A stretch of 64,000 nt of DNA from Peptoniphilus sp. GNH (lineage in GTDB: Bacteria > Bacillota > Clostridia > Tissierellales > Peptoniphilaceae). Both the position numbers and the translations under genes were made by a program. How positions within the stretch are numbered: position 1 is the first letter of the stretch; the number at the start of each line of letters is the position of its first letter. Of this stretch, positions 26,529-36,924 are shown one piece after another. The notes beneath the pieces are model-generated. The model saw only the letters and a list, made by a program, of their open reading frames with translations, was not told the origin of the DNA and did no database searches. The DNA is taken from contig CP089931.1 in assembly GCA_021307325.1 (NCBI GenBank), forward strand, positions 186,001 through 250,000, given 5' to 3'.

Positions 26529-27764
26529 ATGATGAATCAGGAATTTATTCATGCCCTTGAGGAAATAGAAAAAGATAAGGGGATATCTAAAGACATAATC
26601 TTTGATGCCTTAGAATCAGCCCTAGTTTCCTCATACAAGAAAAACTTTAAGACAGCTCAAAATGTTTTGGTGCAAATCGACAGAGAAATGGGTGAGATCT
26701 CGGTTTATGCAGTTAAGGATGTGGTTGAAGAGGTAGAAGATGAAAATCTTCAAATATCTTTAAAAGATGCAAAAGCAATAAACCCAAAATTAGAAATCGG
26801 TGATGTTTACAATGAAAAGGTGACACCTAAAGATTTCGGAAGAATTGCCGCTCAAACTGCTAAACAAGTTGTAATTCAAAGAATTAAGGATGCAGAAAGA
26901 GATATTATATTTGAAGATTTCGCTGATAGGGAAAATGAAATTATAACTGGTCAAATCCAAAGAATAGCAAGAGGAAATGTCTATGTTGATCTTGGAAAGA
27001 CTGAGGCTATTTTGCCAGCAGCAGAACAAATCCCAGGAGAAATCTACAAGGTAGGAGATAGGCACAAGATGCTCCTTTTGGAAGTTAAAAGGACTACTAA
27101 GGGACCACAAATAGTCTTATCAAGATCGCATCCCAATTTGATAAAAAGATTATTTGAATTGGAAGTACCTGAAATAAACAGTGGCTTTGTTGAAATTTAT
27201 TCGATTTCAAGAGAAGCTGGCTCGAGAACAAAAATTGCAGTTTTCTCAAAAGATCCAGAAATTGATGCTCTTGGAGCCTGCGTAGGATACAAGGGTGCAA
27301 GAGTAAAAGCCATAGTTGATGAGCTTCATGAAGAAAAGATAGATATTGTGATTTGGGAAAAAGAGATAGGCAAATTTATAGCAAATGCCCTAAGCCCATC
27401 AAAGGTGGTAAAAGTTTTTGTAAATGAAGAAGAAAAATCAGCCCTTGTAGTGGTGCCAGATTATCAACTTTCTCTTGCAATAGGCAAGGAAGGACAAAAT
27501 GCAAGACTTGCTGCTAAACTTACTAATTGGAAGATAGATATTAAGTCTGAAGCTCAGTTCTATGAGTATCTTCAAACTGAAGATATGCAAGAAGAAGATC
27601 TTAAAGAAAAATTTGGCTTAGAATTAAGGGACGAAAACTTAGAAGAATCTGAGTATGTCGTAGTTTATAGTAGTGATGAAGACGAAAATGCAGATAATGA
27701 AGCTGAAGAAAATAAGGAAATTTTAGATCTCGAAAATGATAAGAGCATAGAAGATAAAGATTAA
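26529..27764 (+). CDS. nusA: transcription termination/antitermination factor NusA
   Basis: 411 residues: N-terminal RNAP-binding domain (about 1-125), S1 domain (about 135-200, IITGQIQRIARGNVYVDLGK), KH1 and KH2 (GACVGYKGARVKAIVDEL and LAIGKEGQNARLAAKLTNW) and a short acidic tail (DEDENADNEAEENKE) in place of the C-terminal repeats of proteobacterial NusA. GGGAGGT before ATG at 26529; a second ATG follows directly. It modulates pausing and termination. Confidence 0.97.
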   Translation: MMNQEFIHALEEIEKDKGISKDIIFDALESALVSSYKKNFKTAQNVLVQIDREMGEISVYAVKDVVEEVEDENLQISLKDAKAINPKLEIGDVYNEKVTPKDFGRIAAQTAKQVVIQRIKDAERDIIFEDFADRENEIITGQIQRIARGNVYVDLGKTEAILPAAEQIPGEIYKVGDRHKMLLLEVKRTTKGPQIVLSRSHPNLIKRLFELEVPEINSGFVEIYSISREAGSRTKIAVFSKDPEIDALGACVGYKGARVKAIVDELHEEKIDIVIWEKEIGKFIANALSPSKVVKVFVNEEEKSALVVVPDYQLSLAIGKEGQNARLAAKLTNWKIDIKSEAQFYEYLQTEDMQEEDLKEKFGLELRDENLEESEYVVVYSSDEDENADNEAEENKEILDLENDKSIEDKD

Positions 27765-27787
27765 CTATTATTCTACAGGAGTAATTT

Positions 27788-28066
27788 ATGAAAAAGGTAA
27801 AGAAGATTCCCATGAGAAAGTGTTTAGGATGTGGAGAATCCAAGCCTAAAAAAGAGCTTCTTCGAATTGTCAAGAACAAAGAAGGAGAAATCTTTATAGA
27901 CACTGAGGGAAGAGCAAACGGTAGAGGTGCTTATATATGTTTTGACTCCAAGTGCCTAGAGAGGGCAAATAAGTCTAAGGGCTTGCAGAGAGCTTTTGGG
28001 CAAAGCGTTGACAAGGAGATAATAGATTCACTTGAAGAGTCTATAAAACATATGCAAGAACCTTAA
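27788..28066 (+). CDS. ylxR: YlxR family RNA-binding protein
   Basis: 92 residues starting with the YlxR signature [19 protein letters not shown], followed by [15 protein letters not shown]. The family (also called RnpM) binds RNA and modulates RNase P in Bacillus. It is encoded between nusA and infB as in other Firmicutes, but the L7Ae-like gene ylxQ that normally separates ylxR from infB is absent: only 14 bases lie between the ylxR stop and infB. Ribosome binding site AGGAG. Confidence 0.95.
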   Translation: MKKVKKIPMRKCLGCGESKPKKELLRIVKNKEGEIFIDTEGRANGRGAYICFDSKCLERANKSKGLQRAFGQSVDKEIIDSLEESIKHMQEP

Positions 28067-28080
28067 GAGGAGGTTTGTAT

Positions 28081-30576
28081 ATGTCAAAGATTAGAGTGCA
28101 TGCATTGGCCAAGGAACTTGGTCTGACTAGCAAAGATTTAATTGAAAAATTAAACAAATTAAAAATTGAAGTAGTAAACCATATGTCTACTATTGATAGC
28201 AATCAGGCAGACCTTATAAAAAAGTCTTTAAATAAAAAAGATGATTATAAAGAAGCAAATAAAACATCTCAAGTAAAAAGAGAGTTTGTAAAAAAAGATA
28301 GACTTGAAAATGGTTATAGAAATAAGAATGAAAGGACAGGCTCCCCGAAAAAGGATTCAGACAATAAAGCTTATATGAGAGATAGTCAAAATAAAAATTC
28401 AACCATAGAAAAAAATAAAAATACAAAAAGTGATAACAATAAAAAATTCGATAAAAATAGAAAAAATTCTTTCCAAAAAGACGAAAAAAATCCCAGAAAT
28501 GAAAAAACTAATCAAATCAGACAAAGAGATTTAAAAAATAAAAATGGCAAAAAGAATTTTTCTAAGGCTAAAGATACAACGGCTCCAGAAGTTAAACCTT
28601 CAAGGAGCGAAGATTCCAAGAAAAACAATAAAAAGTTTTATAAAAAAGAAAAATCTCATAATGATAGCAAGTTTTTGGACGGAGCTAAATCAAAGAGCCA
28701 ATCTAAAAAGAAGGTAAATGAACAAGAAGAATACAAGCTTAGAGATTTGACAAAAAAAAGGCCTAAGAAGAGATTAAAGAGCCAAAAGAAAAAAGAAGAT
28801 GCGGCTCCAGAGCCAGGCACACCTATTGTAATTGAATTACCTATAGTGATAAAAGACTTTGCTGAAAAGATTTTCGTACCTGTAGGCCAAGTAATAACAA
28901 AGTTAATAGGACTTGGAGTTATGGCTAGCCAAAATGAAAGTATAGATGAAGATACAGCTATTTTACTCGCAGAAGAACTTGGAGTTGAAATTGAAATAGC
29001 AGAGCCGGAAGAAGAAGTTTCTATTGAGGAAAAAATGGGCTTGGATTATGAAGACAATGAAAAAGACCTAAAGCCAAGACCACCAGTTGTTACAGTTATG
29101 GGCCATGTAGACCATGGAAAGACATCTCTTTTGGATGTAATAAAGTCATCTCATGTGACAGCATCCGAAGCTGGAGGGATAACTCAACATATAGGTGCCT
29201 ATACGGTTAGAGTAAATGGAAAGATTATAACCTTTTTAGATACTCCCGGACACGAAGCCTTCACATCTATGAGACTTAGAGGAACTCTTATAACAGATAT
29301 TGCCATTCTAGTTGTAGCAGCTGATGACGGAGTTATGCCTCAAACAATAGAAGCCATATCTCATGCTAGATCGGCAAATGTTCCAATTATTGTAGCAATA
29401 AATAAAATAGACAAGCCAACAGCAAATATTGACAGAGTAAAGCAAGAGCTTGTTGAAAACAATCTTATCCCAGAAGATTGGGGTGGAGATGTAATAACAA
29501 TACCAGTTTCTGCAAAGACAAAAGAGGGCATAGATGAGCTTCTTGAAATGATTCAACTATTAGCAGAAATGAAGGAGCTAAAAGCCAACCCAAACAGGAT
29601 GGCGGTAGGGACTGTAATTGAAGCAAAGCTAGACAAGGGTAAGGGCCCAATGGCGACTGTTCTTATTCAAAAAGGCACTCTCAGATTTGGAGACTCTGTT
29701 GTATCAGGGTTTGCGAGTGGTCGTATAAGGGCTATGAATGATGACAAGCAAAAACCAATTAAAAAGGCAGGACCATCTATGCCTGCTGTAATCTTGGGCT
29801 TGGATACAGTGCCAAATGCTGGTGATACAATCTATGCAGTTGAGGATGAAAAGACTGCCAGAACAATAGCAGAAACAAATCGAGAACAAATTAGGGAAAA
29901 TAGAATAAATCAAGGCTCAAAAGTATCTTTGGACAACTTGTTTGAAAAGATGAAAGAAGAAGGAATGAAGGAGTTAAATCTAATAGTAAAAGCCGATGTG
30001 AAAGGCTCTGTCGAAGCTTTAATTCAATCTCTTCTCAAGCTTTCAAACGAAGAAGTAAAGATAAATATAATCCACTCTGGAGTTGGAGGAATAAATGAGA
30101 GCGACGTCACTCTTGCATCTGCCTCAGGAGCTATTATTATAGGATTTAACGTAAGACCAAATATAAATGCCCTCGAAATGTCAAGAAGTGAAGAAGTAGA
30201 CGTAAGGACATATAGGGTTATTTACGACATAATAAATGATGTTGAAGCAGCGGTAAAAGGAATGCTCGAGCCAGATATAGTCGAAGAAATCTTAGGAAGA
30301 TGTGAAGTAAGACAAACCTTTAAGTTGCCAAACAACTCAATAGTAGCTGGAGTATATGTAATAAATGGCAAGATATTGAGAAAATCTAAAATAAAGATTT
30401 TAAGAGATGATATTGTCTTGCACGAAGGTGACATAGGATCTCTTAGAAGATTTAAGGATGATGTAAAAGAAATTGCCACTGGATATGAAGGCGGACTTGT
30501 GATAGAAGACTTTAATGATCTAAGAGTGGGAGATGTTTTGGAGTGCTTTATTCTAAAAGAAGTGCAAAAAGCATAG
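28081..30576 (+). CDS. infB: translation initiation factor IF-2
   Basis: 831 residues from the ATG at 28081 (AGAGGAGG eight bases upstream). An IF2 N-terminal module ([22 protein letters not shown]) is followed by about 190 very basic, Asn/Lys-rich low-complexity residues, a second IF2_N module ([21 protein letters not shown]) and the GTPase: [22 protein letters not shown]. Domains II-IV follow with the fMet-tRNA-binding C-terminus. It brings initiator tRNA to the 30S subunit. rbfA follows after nine bases. Confidence 0.97.
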   Translation: MSKIRVHALAKELGLTSKDLIEKLNKLKIEVVNHMSTIDSNQADLIKKSLNKKDDYKEANKTSQVKREFVKKDRLENGYRNKNERTGSPKKDSDNKAYMRDSQNKNSTIEKNKNTKSDNNKKFDKNRKNSFQKDEKNPRNEKTNQIRQRDLKNKNGKKNFSKAKDTTAPEVKPSRSEDSKKNNKKFYKKEKSHNDSKFLDGAKSKSQSKKKVNEQEEYKLRDLTKKRPKKRLKSQKKKEDAAPEPGTPIVIELPIVIKDFAEKIFVPVGQVITKLIGLGVMASQNESIDEDTAILLAEELGVEIEIAEPEEEVSIEEKMGLDYEDNEKDLKPRPPVVTVMGHVDHGKTSLLDVIKSSHVTASEAGGITQHIGAYTVRVNGKIITFLDTPGHEAFTSMRLRGTLITDIAILVVAADDGVMPQTIEAISHARSANVPIIVAINKIDKPTANIDRVKQELVENNLIPEDWGGDVITIPVSAKTKEGIDELLEMIQLLAEMKELKANPNRMAVGTVIEAKLDKGKGPMATVLIQKGTLRFGDSVVSGFASGRIRAMNDDKQKPIKKAGPSMPAVILGLDTVPNAGDTIYAVEDEKTARTIAETNREQIRENRINQGSKVSLDNLFEKMKEEGMKELNLIVKADVKGSVEALIQSLLKLSNEEVKINIIHSGVGGINESDVTLASASGAIIIGFNVRPNINALEMSRSEEVDVRTYRVIYDIINDVEAAVKGMLEPDIVEEILGRCEVRQTFKLPNNSIVAGVYVINGKILRKSKIKILRDDIVLHEGDIGSLRRFKDDVKEIATGYEGGLVIEDFNDLRVGDVLECFILKEVQKA

Positions 30577-30585
30577 GTGATATAA

Positions 30586-30957
30586 GTGAAACAAATAAGA
30601 GTTTCGCAATTAGGCGAAGAAATAAAAAGGGTCATATCTGAACTTTTAAGGGGCAAGATTAAAGATCCCAGAATTTCAGATATGACAAGTATTACAGAGG
30701 TAAGGCTTACAAATGACTTGTCATTTGCAAAAATTTATGTTTCTGTATTTGGAGATGAAAAGAGTAAAGAAGATGCAATAAAGGGTCTTCAGAGTGCAGA
30801 AGGATTTATAAAAAGAGAAATTGGCAAGAATGTTAAAATGAGGATTATACCCAAGTTGATTTTCACCTTAGATGAAACAGTTGAAGAGTCTATGAAGTTA
30901 GAAGAGCTAATTAGGAAGGCGAGAGAATCGGAAGGACATTTTGATGATGTTGAATAA
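30586..30957 (+). CDS. rbfA: ribosome-binding factor A
   Basis: 123 residues of the KH-like RbfA fold: RVSQLGEEIKRVISELLRGKIKDPRIS, the LTNDLSFAKIYVSVFG strand pair and MRIIPKLIFTLDETVEE. It helps 16S 5'-end maturation and cold adaptation. Start GTG at 30586 with AGGTGAT upstream. It overlaps the DHH phosphoesterase gene by 14 bases. Confidence 0.95.
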   Translation: MKQIRVSQLGEEIKRVISELLRGKIKDPRISDMTSITEVRLTNDLSFAKIYVSVFGDEKSKEDAIKGLQSAEGFIKREIGKNVKMRIIPKLIFTLDETVEESMKLEELIRKARESEGHFDDVE

Positions 30958-31921
30958 TTCTGTAAAAGAAATTTTTTCTGCAATAAAAGAAGAAATTTTA
31001 AAAGCTAATAGGATAGTCTTATCTTCACATATAAATCCGGATGGAGACAATCTGGGCTCGGTGCTAGGAATGTATAGTGTGCTAAAACAGATGGGAAAAG
31101 AAGTATATCCAATAATAGATGATGAAATTCCAAAAGATTACAAATTTCTCCCGTCATCTGAAGTCATAAAAAGACCTGAAGAGATAAATTTCACACCAGA
31201 CTTATTCATAACATTGGACTCAGCAACTCTAGACAGGATAGGTAAGAGTAAAGAGATTTTTGAAAAAGCAAAAAAAACTATAAACTTTGACCATCATAAG
31301 ACTAATGATTCTTATGCTGATTTAAATTACGTATCAGAAAAATCTGCTACGGGAGAAGTTCTATTTGAGTTTTTTCATACTGAAAAAATTGGTATAAATA
31401 AGGCTGCGGCAACGTGTCTTTATACTGCTATATCAAGCGATACTGGAAGTTTTAAATATGACTCCACAAGCTCTTATACTTTTTACGCAGCTTCTGAACT
31501 CATGAAAAAAGGCATTGATATAAATGAGATTGCTGTGAATCTCTATCAAAACAGATCTAAGTCAAAAACTAAACTATTAATAGAAGTGGCATCTAAGATA
31601 AAATATTATTTTGATGACAAAGTAGGTCTTGGAAAAGTTACAAATGATATTATGGAAAGTGTTGGAGCCGAGAAACATGACTCTGAGGGGATTGTTGAAT
31701 TTATAAGAGATATAGAAGGGCTTGAGCTTGCAGTCCTGCTAAAAGAGAAAAAAGATGGCGGAGTTCGACTATCTATGAGGAGCAAATCGCAACTTGATTG
31801 TGCAAAAATAGCATCTTTTTTTGGAGGCGGTGGGCACACTAGAGCAGCAGGAGCAACAATTGATTTGCCGATTGATAAGGCAGAAGAGGTCTTAATCGAG
31901 GAAATAAAAAAACAACTATGA
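30944..31921 (+). CDS. nrnA: DHH family phosphoesterase (NrnA-like oligoribonuclease/pAp phosphatase)
   Basis: About 325 residues. DHH domain with LSSHINPDGDNLGS and FITLDSATL, the DHH motif in NFDHHKTND, and the C-terminal DHHA1 domain ending in SFFGGGGHTRAAGA. NrnA degrades short RNA oligomers and dephosphorylates pAp. Two ATGs (30944, 30947) are possible starts inside rbfA behind GGAAGG. The rbfA-nrnA-truB-ribF-rpsO order is the common Firmicutes one. Confidence 0.94.
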   Translation: MMLNNSVKEIFSAIKEEILKANRIVLSSHINPDGDNLGSVLGMYSVLKQMGKEVYPIIDDEIPKDYKFLPSSEVIKRPEEINFTPDLFITLDSATLDRIGKSKEIFEKAKKTINFDHHKTNDSYADLNYVSEKSATGEVLFEFFHTEKIGINKAAATCLYTAISSDTGSFKYDSTSSYTFYAASELMKKGIDINEIAVNLYQNRSKSKTKLLIEVASKIKYYFDDKVGLGKVTNDIMESVGAEKHDSEGIVEFIRDIEGLELAVLLKEKKDGGVRLSMRSKSQLDCAKIASFFGGGGHTRAAGATIDLPIDKAEEVLIEEIKKQL

Positions 31922-32796
31922 AGGGGATTTTACTTTTAGATAAAAAAAGTGGCATAACATCCCATGACTTGGTCTATATTGCCAGAAGAAAGTTGCAAAT
32001 AAAAAGAATAGGTCATACAGGTACTCTAGATCCTTTAGCAAGTGGGTTAATGGCTCTTGTAATAGGACAAGCAACAAAAATAGCGGATTATCTACAAAAT
32101 TCTCAAAAGGAATATATTGCAAAAGCAGTTTTTGGCAAGTCATATAGCACTTATGATATAGAAGGCGATGTGACAGGTGTTTGCGATTATATACCAACTA
32201 AATCTGAAATTGTAAATTATATAAAAAATTTGCCGGGAAGACATTCTCAAATTCCACCGATTTATTCTGCGATAAAAATAGACGGCAAAAAGCTTTATGA
32301 ATATGCCAGAGATGAAAAAGAAGTAGAAATAAAACCCAGAGATATTGAAATATTTGAATCTGAAGTGCTAAAAGTGGAAGATGGAGCTGTGAGCTTCAGA
32401 GTAAAAGTATCTAAGGGAACATATATAAGAAGCCTAATAAATGATATGGGAAAAGACCTTTCATCTCTTTCGGCAATGTCAGAGCTTAGAAGGACTGCCA
32501 TTGGAAATTTCAGAATTGAAGACTCTATAAAAACTGAAGATTTTGAAACCATGGAGATTACAGAAATAAAAAGGCACTTACTAAAACCTGAATTGGCATT
32601 AAATCATTTGCCGGCATTTTATGTACCTGATTATTTTTATGACAGAATTAAAAATGGACTGCAATTTAGATTTAATAGTAGCGATTTGGAACTCGGACAG
32701 GAAGTTAGAGTTTTTTGCAGAAAAGAATTTTTAGGTATTGGATATATTAGAAATAGAGATGGTCTAGAGCTTCAAATTAAAAAGCTCATCGTTTAG
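31918..32796 (+). CDS. truB: tRNA pseudouridine(55) synthase TruB
   Basis: 292 residues. Catalytic motif HTGTLDPLASGLMALVIG with the nucleophilic Asp, KGTYIRSLINDMGKDL and the SALRRT-like ELRRTAIGNF are present; a short PUA-like tail lies after about residue 225. It makes the universal T-loop pseudouridine. The ATG overlaps the nrnA stop by four bases. Confidence 0.96.
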   Translation: MKGILLLDKKSGITSHDLVYIARRKLQIKRIGHTGTLDPLASGLMALVIGQATKIADYLQNSQKEYIAKAVFGKSYSTYDIEGDVTGVCDYIPTKSEIVNYIKNLPGRHSQIPPIYSAIKIDGKKLYEYARDEKEVEIKPRDIEIFESEVLKVEDGAVSFRVKVSKGTYIRSLINDMGKDLSSLSAMSELRRTAIGNFRIEDSIKTEDFETMEITEIKRHLLKPELALNHLPAFYVPDYFYDRIKNGLQFRFNSSDLELGQEVRVFCRKEFLGIGYIRNRDGLELQIKKLIV

Positions 32797-32804
32797 GAGA
32801 AGCA

Positions 32805-33716
32805 ATGGAAGTCATAAGTATTACAAAAGATTATAAAGCGGCTAATCCATGCACAATAGCTCTTGGGAATTTTGACGGAGTTCATTTGGCTCATAAAAAG
32901 CTCATAGAAAGCGCTATTAAAATGGCGAAAAAGAAAAATGTAAAGGCGGCAGTTTTAATTTTCTCAAATCACACAAAAACTGTACTCGATAGCAAGAGAC
33001 AGGAATTGATTACTACTAATAAGTACAAGGATAAAATACTAGAAGATCTTGGCATAGATATAGTGTATGAGATTGTATTTGACAGTGATTTTATGAAACT
33101 TACTCCGCAAGAGTTCTTTGAAGATTTTTTGATTAAAAATCTAAATGTCAAGGGAATAGTTGTTGGATTTGATTACAGATTCGGATACAAGGCTAGTGGA
33201 AATGTAGAATCCTTAAAGTCCTTTTGTCAGAAGGAGGGGATTGATTTAGAAGTTATAGCCCCGGTATATTCAAACGGAGAAATTATAGGCTCGACTATGA
33301 TAAGAGAAGCTATAAAAGCTGGTCGTATGATACGAGTTGAAGAACTTTTAGGAAGACCCTTTACAATTTTTGGCAAAGTTGTCGAGGGTAAACACTTGGC
33401 ATCTAAGATGCATTATCCGACAGCTAATATAGATTTTTCAGAGGATTATGTTGTGCCAAGGTATGGAGTATATGACACTGATGTAGTAATAGACGGAAAG
33501 ATTTATAGAGGAGCTACAAGTGTTGGTACCAATCCCACAACTAAAGATAGACAACTAAAAATCGAAACGCATATTTTGGATTTTTCAGAAAAGATTTACG
33601 GAAAGGTGATCGCCTTAAAATTTAGAAATTTTATAAGACCTGAAATAAATTTTGAGTCTATTGAAAAACTTTTTGATCAGATAGAGAAAGATGTCCAAAC
33701 TGTTAGGAATAGATAG
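32805..33716 (+). CDS. ribF: bifunctional riboflavin kinase/FAD synthetase
   Basis: 303 residues. N-terminal FAD synthetase domain with the HIGH-like ALGNFDGVHLAHKKL and the STMIREAIKAGRM motif; C-terminal riboflavin kinase with HYPTANIDF and the DFSEKIYGKVIALKFRNFIRPE segment. The glycine-rich loop before PTAN reads EGKHLASKMHY, somewhat different from the usual GRxLGFPTAN. It makes FMN and FAD. AGGAGAAGC before the ATG, eight bases after truB. Confidence 0.95.
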   Translation: MEVISITKDYKAANPCTIALGNFDGVHLAHKKLIESAIKMAKKKNVKAAVLIFSNHTKTVLDSKRQELITTNKYKDKILEDLGIDIVYEIVFDSDFMKLTPQEFFEDFLIKNLNVKGIVVGFDYRFGYKASGNVESLKSFCQKEGIDLEVIAPVYSNGEIIGSTMIREAIKAGRMIRVEELLGRPFTIFGKVVEGKHLASKMHYPTANIDFSEDYVVPRYGVYDTDVVIDGKIYRGATSVGTNPTTKDRQLKIETHILDFSEKIYGKVIALKFRNFIRPEINFESIEKLFDQIEKDVQTVRNR

Positions 33717-33739
33717 TTTACAAATAGCTTAAGATATGC

Positions 33740-33815
33740 TATTATAAGCCATGTTAGCTAATCTATGTTTTGTGGGTCCTCGCCCTTTACTTGGATTAGG
33801 TAGATGAAAAATTAG
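33740..33815 (+). ncRNA. candidate ribosomal protein S15 leader
   Basis: In the 109 bases before rpsO, GCTAATCTA pairs with TTGGATTAGGT around a TGGGTCCTCGCCC hairpin (TGGG/GCCC), a multi-branched layout like the S15-binding leaders of Firmicutes. Assignment rests on position and pairing only. Presumed role: translational autoregulation by S15. Confidence 0.55.
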
Positions 33816-33825
33816 GAGGAATAAA

Positions 33826-34092
33826 ATGTTAAACAAAGAAGAAAAGATTGAAGTAATCGAATCTTACAAACTACACGAAAAAGACACTGGAAGTCCAGAA
33901 GTTCAAGTTGCAATATTGACAACTAGAATTAACGAATTAAACGAACATCTCAAGGTGCACAAAAAAGACCACCATTCAAGAAGAGGACTTCTAAAGATGG
34001 TAGGTAAGAGAAGAAATCTATTGAGATATTTGAAAAATAAAGACATTGAAAGATATCGTAGCTTAATCGAAAGATTAAATATTAGAGGATAA
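33826..34092 (+). CDS. rpsO: 30S ribosomal protein S15
   Basis: 88 residues, start [32 protein letters not shown], with [29 protein letters not shown] as the 16S-binding helix pair. Length is exactly that of the family. AGGAGGA lies seven bases before the ATG. Terminator follows, then pnp, the near-universal order. Confidence 0.98.
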   Translation: MLNKEEKIEVIESYKLHEKDTGSPEVQVAILTTRINELNEHLKVHKKDHHSRRGLLKMVGKRRNLLRYLKNKDIERYRSLIERLNIRG

Positions 34093-34096
34093 AGAA

Positions 34097-34128
34097 AAAG
34101 AGCGGGGTTTAACCGCTCTTTACTTTTA
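34097..34128 (+). terminator. intrinsic terminator after rpsO
   Basis: AAAGAGCGG / CCGCTCTTT nine-pair stem with loop GGTTTAA, then TACTTTT. The T run is interrupted, so some read-through into pnp is likely. Confidence 0.85.
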
Positions 34129-34140
34129 TAAGGAGGTTTT

Positions 34141-36258
34141 ATGGAAAAAATTTTTCAGATGAATCTTGCTGGCAGAACTTTAAAAGTTACAATTGGCAAG
34201 GTGGCAGAACAAGCAAATGGAGCTTGCCTCGTTCAAAGTGGCGATACACTTGTGCTAGTTACTGCGACAGCTTCTAAAAAACCGAGGGAAGGTATAGATT
34301 TTTTCCCTTTAAGTTGTGATTTTGAAGAAAAAATGTATTCAGTTGGAAAGATTCCTGGTGGATTTATAAAAAGAGAAGGTCGACCAAGTGACAAGGCGAT
34401 TTTGACATCTAGGCTTATAGATAGACCACTTAGACCATTATTCCCAGAAGGATATAGAAATGATGTACAAGTTATAGCAACAGCTTTGTCTGTCGATCAA
34501 GATTGTCAACCAGATGTGCTTGCCATGATAGGATCTTCTATTGCACTTACAATTTCAGATATTCCATTTGAAGGCCCGACAGGATCAGTTTTGGTAGGGT
34601 ATGTAGATGGAAAATATATCATAAATCCAAATGAAGAAGAAAGAAGCAGAAGCGAAATCAATCTAACTTTAGCAGGAACTAAGTCTGCGATTATGATGGT
34701 AGAAGCTGGTGCCAATATAGTTTCAGAGGACTTGATGCTGGGGGCAATCTTAAAAGGGCATGAAGAAATCAAAAAAATTTGTGAATTTATAGAAGAAATC
34801 CAAAGAGAAGTTGGAAAAGAGAAATCTGAATACGAAGTTTTTGTGCCAGCAGAAGAAATAAGAAAAAAAGTCACAGAGTATGGCAAGGATAAGATAGTAG
34901 CTGCTGTAAATAATCCTGATAAGATGGCAAGAATAGCAGATGTGGAAGCTGCTTTCGAGGATATAAGCAATCACTTTCAAGAAGAAATGGAAGAATTTGG
35001 CAAAGACATCAAGGCTGTGATGGAAGAAATCGAAATAAACGAAGTAAGACGTGAAATTTTGGAAGATGATATTCGTCCAGATGGAAGAGTCCTTGATGAA
35101 GTAAGACAACTTTCATCAGAAGTAGGATATCTTCCTAGAACTCATGGCTCAGGTTTATTTACTAGAGGACAGACACAAGTTTTGTCAATAGTTACTCTAG
35201 CTGGTCTTTCAGAAGTGCAAGAAATCGATGGACTTGGAGATGACAAGCCTAAAAGATATATGCATCAATACAATTTCCCGCCTTTCTGTGTTGGAGATAC
35301 AAGGCCTGTAAGAGGACCTGGAAGAAGAGAAATAGGACATGGTGCTCTTGCTGAAAGAGCGCTTCTACCTGTAATGCCATCAGAAGAAGATTTCCCCTAT
35401 GCTATTAGGGTTGTTTCAGAAGTTTTATCTTCAAATGGCTCATCTTCTCAAGCTTCAGTTTGTGGTTCAACTCTTGCTTTGATGGATGCGGGTGTTCCTA
35501 TAAAGGCTCCAGTTGCTGGTATAGCAATGGGTCTTATAGAAGAAAATGGAAAGATAAAAATTTTAACTGATATCCAAGGTCTCGAAGACCATTTTGGTGA
35601 TATGGACTTCAAAGTTGCAGGTACTAGAGAAGGGATAACAGCTATTCAAATGGATATAAAAGTATCTGGAATATCTGAAGATATATTAAAGACTGCTCTT
35701 GCTCAAGCTAAGGCTGCGAGGATTCATATTCTAGATCACATGAGTGGAACTATAAAAGAACCTAGACCAGAACTTTCACCTTATGCTCCTATAATCTATT
35801 CAATGTTGATTGACCCAGAAAAAATTGGAGAAGTAATCGGATCAGGTGGAAAGACCATCAACAAGATTATTGAACAAACTGGCGTGAAGATTGATATCGA
35901 CGATGACGGACACGTTTCTGTAATCTCTGAAAATGCAGAAGGTGCCAAGGAAGCAATAGAAATCATCCAAAGCATAGTAAAAGAAGTAGAAGTTGATGAT
36001 ATTTATACAGCCAAGGTTAAGAAGATTATGAAGTTTGGAGCTTTTTGTGAAATCAAAAAGGGAACTGAGGGACTTCTTCACATATCTGAAATCCAAAGAG
36101 AAAGAACAAATAAAGTAGAAGATGTCTTAAAGGTTGGAGATGAAGTCAAAGTAAAGGTAATAGAAATAGATAATGATGGTAAAATATCTCTATCTAGAAA
36201 AGTTCTCCTACCAAGACTTGATAAAAAAGAGGAAAGCAATGAAGCTAAAGATTCTTAA
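34141..36258 (+). CDS. pnp: polyribonucleotide nucleotidyltransferase (PNPase)
   Basis: 705 residues. Two RNase PH-like cores (about 10-210 with [22 protein letters not shown]; about 310-545 with [23 protein letters not shown] and [16 protein letters not shown]), a helical linker, a KH domain ([20 protein letters not shown]) and a C-terminal S1 domain ([17 protein letters not shown]). It degrades RNA 3' to 5' using phosphate. AAGGAGG stands before the ATG. The last 20 bases overlap dut. Confidence 0.98.
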   Translation: MEKIFQMNLAGRTLKVTIGKVAEQANGACLVQSGDTLVLVTATASKKPREGIDFFPLSCDFEEKMYSVGKIPGGFIKREGRPSDKAILTSRLIDRPLRPLFPEGYRNDVQVIATALSVDQDCQPDVLAMIGSSIALTISDIPFEGPTGSVLVGYVDGKYIINPNEEERSRSEINLTLAGTKSAIMMVEAGANIVSEDLMLGAILKGHEEIKKICEFIEEIQREVGKEKSEYEVFVPAEEIRKKVTEYGKDKIVAAVNNPDKMARIADVEAAFEDISNHFQEEMEEFGKDIKAVMEEIEINEVRREILEDDIRPDGRVLDEVRQLSSEVGYLPRTHGSGLFTRGQTQVLSIVTLAGLSEVQEIDGLGDDKPKRYMHQYNFPPFCVGDTRPVRGPGRREIGHGALAERALLPVMPSEEDFPYAIRVVSEVLSSNGSSSQASVCGSTLALMDAGVPIKAPVAGIAMGLIEENGKIKILTDIQGLEDHFGDMDFKVAGTREGITAIQMDIKVSGISEDILKTALAQAKAARIHILDHMSGTIKEPRPELSPYAPIIYSMLIDPEKIGEVIGSGGKTINKIIEQTGVKIDIDDDGHVSVISENAEGAKEAIEIIQSIVKEVEVDDIYTAKVKKIMKFGAFCEIKKGTEGLLHISEIQRERTNKVEDVLKVGDEVKVKVIEIDNDGKISLSRKVLLPRLDKKEESNEAKDS

Positions 36259-36682
36259 TAAAAGCAAGAATCCTCTTCCAGCCTATCAATCAGAAGGAGC
36301 AAGTGGACTTGATCTTATGGCTAACTTAGAAAGTCCACTTATAATAAAACCACTTGAAAGAACTCTCATCCCAACAGGGATATATGTAGAGATTCCAGAA
36401 GGTTACGAAGGACAAGTGCGAATGAGATCTGGTCTTGCTCTTAAAAAGGGCCTATCACTTCCAAATGGAATAGGCACTATTGATTGGGATTACAGAGGCG
36501 AATTAAAAGTAATAGTTATAAATTTAAGCAGGGAAGATATAAAGATTGAAAATGGAGAAAGAATAGCCCAATTCGTACTTATGAAAGTGCAGAGGGCTGA
36601 GCTTGAAGAAGTTTTTGATATAGATGATATGTCTAAAACACAAAGAGCTGGAGAAGGATTCGGTTCAACAGGCTTAAAATAG
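36239..36682 (+). CDS. dut: dUTP diphosphatase
   Basis: 147 residues from the ATG at 36239 (AGAGGAAAG upstream); a longer frame would run 60 bases further into pnp. The five trimeric dUTPase motifs are present: [16 protein letters not shown], the substrate loop [20 protein letters not shown] and the C-terminal arm GEGFGSTG. It hydrolyses dUTP to dUMP and keeps uracil out of DNA. The 20-base overlap with pnp implies coupling. A terminator follows. Confidence 0.95.
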   Translation: MKLKILNKSKNPLPAYQSEGASGLDLMANLESPLIIKPLERTLIPTGIYVEIPEGYEGQVRMRSGLALKKGLSLPNGIGTIDWDYRGELKVIVINLSREDIKIENGERIAQFVLMKVQRAELEEVFDIDDMSKTQRAGEGFGSTGLK

Positions 36683-36690
36683 GATTAGAT

Positions 36691-36714
36691 AAGGGGGCAT
36701 CGGCCCTCTTTTTT
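36691..36714 (+). terminator. intrinsic terminator after dut
   Basis: AAGGGGGC, loop ATCG, GCCCTCTT with one G-T pair, then TTTT. Confidence 0.88.
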
Positions 36715-36828
36715 AGTATGTGCTTATATAAACTGCTGATAAAATATATAGATTATCTTTCACAAATAAGAAAATAATATTTTACTATGGAAAAATGCGG
36801 TGACAATTTTATATGAGATTTAACTTTT

Positions 36829-36860
36829 AAAAATCATGGATAAGTGACCATGATTTTTTT
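36829..36860 (+). terminator. second intrinsic terminator in the dut-miaB gap
   Basis: AAAATCATGG, loop ATAAGTGA, CCATGATTTT followed by TTT. It stands 115 bases after the dut terminator with no gene between; the stretch 36715-36828 shows no convincing promoter or coding frame. It may end a small RNA or back up the first terminator. Confidence 0.8.
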
Positions 36861-36869
36861 ATGAATTTT

Positions 36870-36898
36870 TTGAACTTTTCATTTTTATTCTGTAAAAT
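36870..36898 (+). promoter_or_regulatory. promoter of miaB-mutS-mutL-miaA
   Basis: TTGAAC (36870-36875), 17-base spacer, TAAAAT (36893-36898). It lies between the second terminator and the miaB ribosome binding site. Confidence 0.6.
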
Positions 36899-36924
36899 AT
36901 ACTATGTATATACAAGGAGAAGAA

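Noticed and set aside
36718-36777. 19-codon mini-ORF (MCLYKLLIKYIDYLSQIRK) between the two terminators
   Set aside because: No ribosome binding site, no promoter, and composition like AT-rich noncoding sequence.
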